The notes below the pieces were generated by a model. The model did not search any database. It saw only the letters and a program-made list of their open reading frames with translations, and was not told where the DNA came from. From the NCBI RefSeq assembly GCF_028293835.1, contig NZ_JAQGNX010000089.1:47955-111954 (forward strand): a stretch of DNA of 64,000 bases, written 5' to 3'. The DNA is from Pseudomonas sp. (GTDB taxonomy: Bacteria > Pseudomonadota > Gammaproteobacteria > Pseudomonadales > Pseudomonadaceae). Shown one piece after another: positions 62,124-64,000 of this stretch (position 1 is its first letter; each line of letters opens with the position of its first letter). The position numbers and the translations under genes are program-made.

Positions 62124-62921
62124 ATGGACGTTGTCGAAGAAAAACCATCGGTTGTTGAGAAACCTGCCGTTGCATTTGCCGCCCGCATTGGATCGCTTGT
62201 GGCGGTTCCGATTCTCGCATCGATTTGCTATGCAGCGCTTTACCTTACCGGGCTGGTTTATAGGCAGATTTACCTTGAGCGGTTTGATGTTCCCGAGACT
62301 TTGTTCAAAAGTGACGTCAGTGAATACTTCGTCTACGCCTATATTGCCGTACTGGAGACACTCAGAAACTGGATGACCCTGATTTCTAATCCATGGGTCT
62401 GGCTTTCCATCATTGGCATTATCTTGCTGTTTGGCATTGAGTGGATTTGCCTAGAAAAACTTCCAAAAACTGCAGCAGCCAAATCTCTAGCAACCCCATT
62501 GGATCGTAATAAGTACATGGCATTAACGGCAGCCTTGGTTGGATTATCCGCTGCTGTCACTACAGTGCTTTTACTCGTTCCCTTAATAATCTTGCCCCTT
62601 ATCATTGTGCCTGCGATTGTCGGCACTTACGGTGCGCATCAATCTTTGGAACGTGATCTCGCCATTTATGACAAAGGCTGTGATCACCCCAACAATCCTA
62701 AAGGTTACTGCCATGTGATCATGGACGGCTCTCGAATCGTAGCTACTGGATTTCTGGTGGCAGCGTCAAATACCCGAGTTGCGATCTACGAAAATGCGAA
62801 AGCCAAGATCATCCCTATCAAGACCTACACCATTGAGACGTTGCCACCTAAGGACTATTTGGCGTTGGCTGCTGCAGGTAAAATTGGAGGGATTACTAGC
62901 GCTAAGTCTGGTCAGCCATAA
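62124..62921 (+). CDS. Hypothetical membrane protein
   Basis: A 265-residue protein with about three to four hydrophobic segments (near residues 23-48, 88-108, 130-170) and a soluble C-terminal part of about 85 residues (CDHPNNPKGYCHVIMDGSRI). It starts MDVVEEKPSVVEKPAVAFAA. No family is recognised. Base composition is lower in GC than the catabolic genes, consistent with acquisition. It is the main intact cargo gene between the GTTCATAA-type repeats. Confidence 0.65.
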   Translation: MDVVEEKPSVVEKPAVAFAARIGSLVAVPILASICYAALYLTGLVYRQIYLERFDVPETLFKSDVSEYFVYAYIAVLETLRNWMTLISNPWVWLSIIGIILLFGIEWICLEKLPKTAAAKSLATPLDRNKYMALTAALVGLSAAVTTVLLLVPLIILPLIIVPAIVGTYGAHQSLERDLAIYDKGCDHPNNPKGYCHVIMDGSRIVATGFLVAASNTRVAIYENAKAKIIPIKTYTIETLPPKDYLALAAAGKIGGITSAKSGQP

Positions 62922-63133
62922 CGTTGGCATCAACCGAGAGGGAGCTGGACAGCCCAGCGCCCTCCTCGGCTTCCTCCGTATATTGTGGTTGGATGGTGTC
63001 CAGCACAGCGATGGATCAGAACACGTTTATTGAAGTCGATGCAGGCCGTTTCATCATCGATCCTGTTAACAAACTATATCTACGGCTATCTCAACCGCAT
63101 CAAGACCGGCGCAACGAACTTCGCTTATTGGCA
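62922..63133. other. Spacer with possible decayed coding sequence
   Basis: 212 bp. Two overlapping plus-strand frames here (FIEVDAGRFIIDPVNKLYLR and YIYGYLNRIKTGATNFAYWH) both look coding-like over short stretches, which suggests a frameshifted remnant, but no family could be named. Confidence 0.3.
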
Positions 63134-63742
63134 TCAAAGGACTCTATATATCTCAGAAATCACCTGCATCGTTGCGTCTTCGATCGTTCCTTCATTACGG
63201 CATAAAAACCAACCGTGATCTGCAATCGCTCGCTCGAACGCCTTGGTACAAGCGACATGTTCTTCCAGCTTATGGATCACAGTACTGCCCAGCCCACGCC
63301 GTCGTGCCGCTGCCCTCGCCCATGAAATATCAGGGGCGGTGACAACCCCGACATGCAGGTCTGGCACTCGCACGTTTCGATCGATGTTCAACTGTAGGAT
63401 CTCTGCAAACGGGATTATCCGGCGAAACGCGGCATCAGATGGGTACCAGCGGTCAATCAAGATAATGCTGCCTGATGGCTGTTTAGCCAGCACGTGCTGG
63501 GAAATCCAAGTACGACTATCAGCAAAGCGCTCACAAACCCTCATCTCCAAATCCCGGGAGGGATATCTGACGAGCTCGTTAACCAGGGCCATTGTTTCAC
63601 CCCTATAGGGATCGCTTTTTTTCTCGCAAAGCCGGATCACCTTTTTGTTGTCTGCCCTCAGTTCTTTAGTAACGGCCTCCAACAATGTGGTTTTGCCGGC
63701 TCCCTTGGGCCCATCTAGAGAAACAAATAACGAACGTTTCAT
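63134..63742 (-). CDS. Thymidylate kinase-like P-loop protein
   Basis: A 202-residue protein with Walker A DGPKGAGKTT at residue 10, a DRWYPSD motif like the DR-Y/F of thymidylate kinases near residue 96, and an RRR-type lid segment (AAARRRGLG near 142). It matches the dTMP kinase-like fold, but such proteins on mobile elements often phosphorylate other small molecules. It is convergent with the membrane protein gene and lies inside the putative element. Confidence 0.7.
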   Translation of the reverse strand: MKRSLFVSLDGPKGAGKTTLLEAVTKELRADNKKVIRLCEKKSDPYRGETMALVNELVRYPSRDLEMRVCERFADSRTWISQHVLAKQPSGSIILIDRWYPSDAAFRRIIPFAEILQLNIDRNVRVPDLHVGVVTAPDISWARAAARRRGLGSTVIHKLEEHVACTKAFERAIADHGWFLCRNEGTIEDATMQVISEIYRVL

Positions 63743-63829
63743 TCTTCACATAACGATTGATACACGGATTTTGGTTCTGTTCATTCACTGGAACCGCTTG
63801 GCGCGACTACGCGAATCGAGTGGAGGGCC

Positions 63830-63912
63830 CTTATGAACAGACATTGATGAACACTCTAACCCGGTTTCTAGCTAAAGGGTCTCAAATCCAGGGGTACAGC
63901 CGCTTATGAACG
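63830..63912. repeat. Right-side inverted repeats of the putative element
   Basis: CTTATGAACAG at 63830-63840 and GCTTATGAACG at 63902-63912 are reverse complements of the GTTCATAAGC motif at 61518-61527; a weaker TGATGAACAC lies at 63846-63855. The window closes with GACGGGTCATA (63990-64000), related to the CGGGTCATGT of the left units, so the end of the element may lie at or beyond the edge. Confidence 0.45.
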
Positions 63913-64000
63913 TCGGTCATATTGAAGAGCATCTCAAAAAGGCAAAGTAAGGCTAAAACGGCTATTTTAAGCCGACGAAAAACACCCCAGACGGGTCATA

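Noticed and set aside
1..64000. CRISPR array, tRNA or rRNA genes
   Set aside because: No regularly spaced direct repeats of the right size, no cloverleaf-like tRNA sequence and no rRNA sequence was seen on either strand.

Overview
The window reads as a Pseudomonas-type gammaproteobacterial chromosome: high-GC coding sequence, pseudomonad-style chemoreceptors, Tat and Sec signals, and DUF1302/DUF1329 envelope proteins. It is almost entirely catabolic. Several pathways lie end to end, each with its own uptake system and regulator. No tRNA, rRNA or CRISPR array was seen.

Region 1 (1-6961): a minus-strand operon of GMC alcohol oxidase/dehydrogenase, aldehyde dehydrogenase, DUF1302 and DUF1329 (cut by the window edge), with a divergent TetR regulator. 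It looks like alcohol-to-acid oxidation of a hydrophobic compound. Region 2 (7029-23188): a chemoreceptor, a TetR regulator, and nicF, nicX, nicD plus a nicC-like monooxygenase. This is the lower nicotinate route, 2,5-dihydroxypyridine to maleate. It is followed by a Liv-type ABC transporter whose livG carries an in-frame TAA, a LysR regulator, and two tandem Tat-signal MmgE/PrpD proteins. No maleate isomerase (NicE) or nicotinate hydroxylase (NicAB) is present.

Region 3 (23251-39820): a regulon built around a luciferase-like flavin monooxygenase, two flavin reductases, aldehyde dehydrogenase, an alpha/beta hydrolase, DUF1185, a RibB-type flavin-precursor enzyme, a chemoreceptor, an NCS1 permease, a Pot-type ABC transporter (one permease interrupted by TAA) and a GntR regulator. 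Six copies of the core GGWATACCRTAATA sit in front of its transcription units and tie them together. The enzyme set matches the logic of reductive-flavin pyridine-ring opening, as in trigonelline degradation. The substrate is inferred.

Region 4 (41852-60319): a TetR regulator, a porin and a long minus-strand operon (Rieske oxygenase and reductase, RidA-like protein, two small proteins, VOC extradiol-type dioxygenase, aldehyde dehydrogenase, aspartate-dehydrogenase-like protein, ThDP enzyme, two SDRs, IclR, alpha/beta hydrolase, cupin, SsuABC-type transporter, FAD hydroxylase). I cannot match this combination to a described pathway. It is the best candidate here for an undescribed system, probably for an aromatic or N-heterocyclic acid.

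Regions 40255-41877 and 60320-64000 are scrap and mobile DNA: HEPN and possible transposase remnants, a small inverted-repeat element, a fragment of PQQ glucose dehydrogenase, an integrase-like remnant, and a putative element bounded by GTTCATAAGC-type repeats that carries a membrane protein and a thymidylate-kinase-like ATPase.
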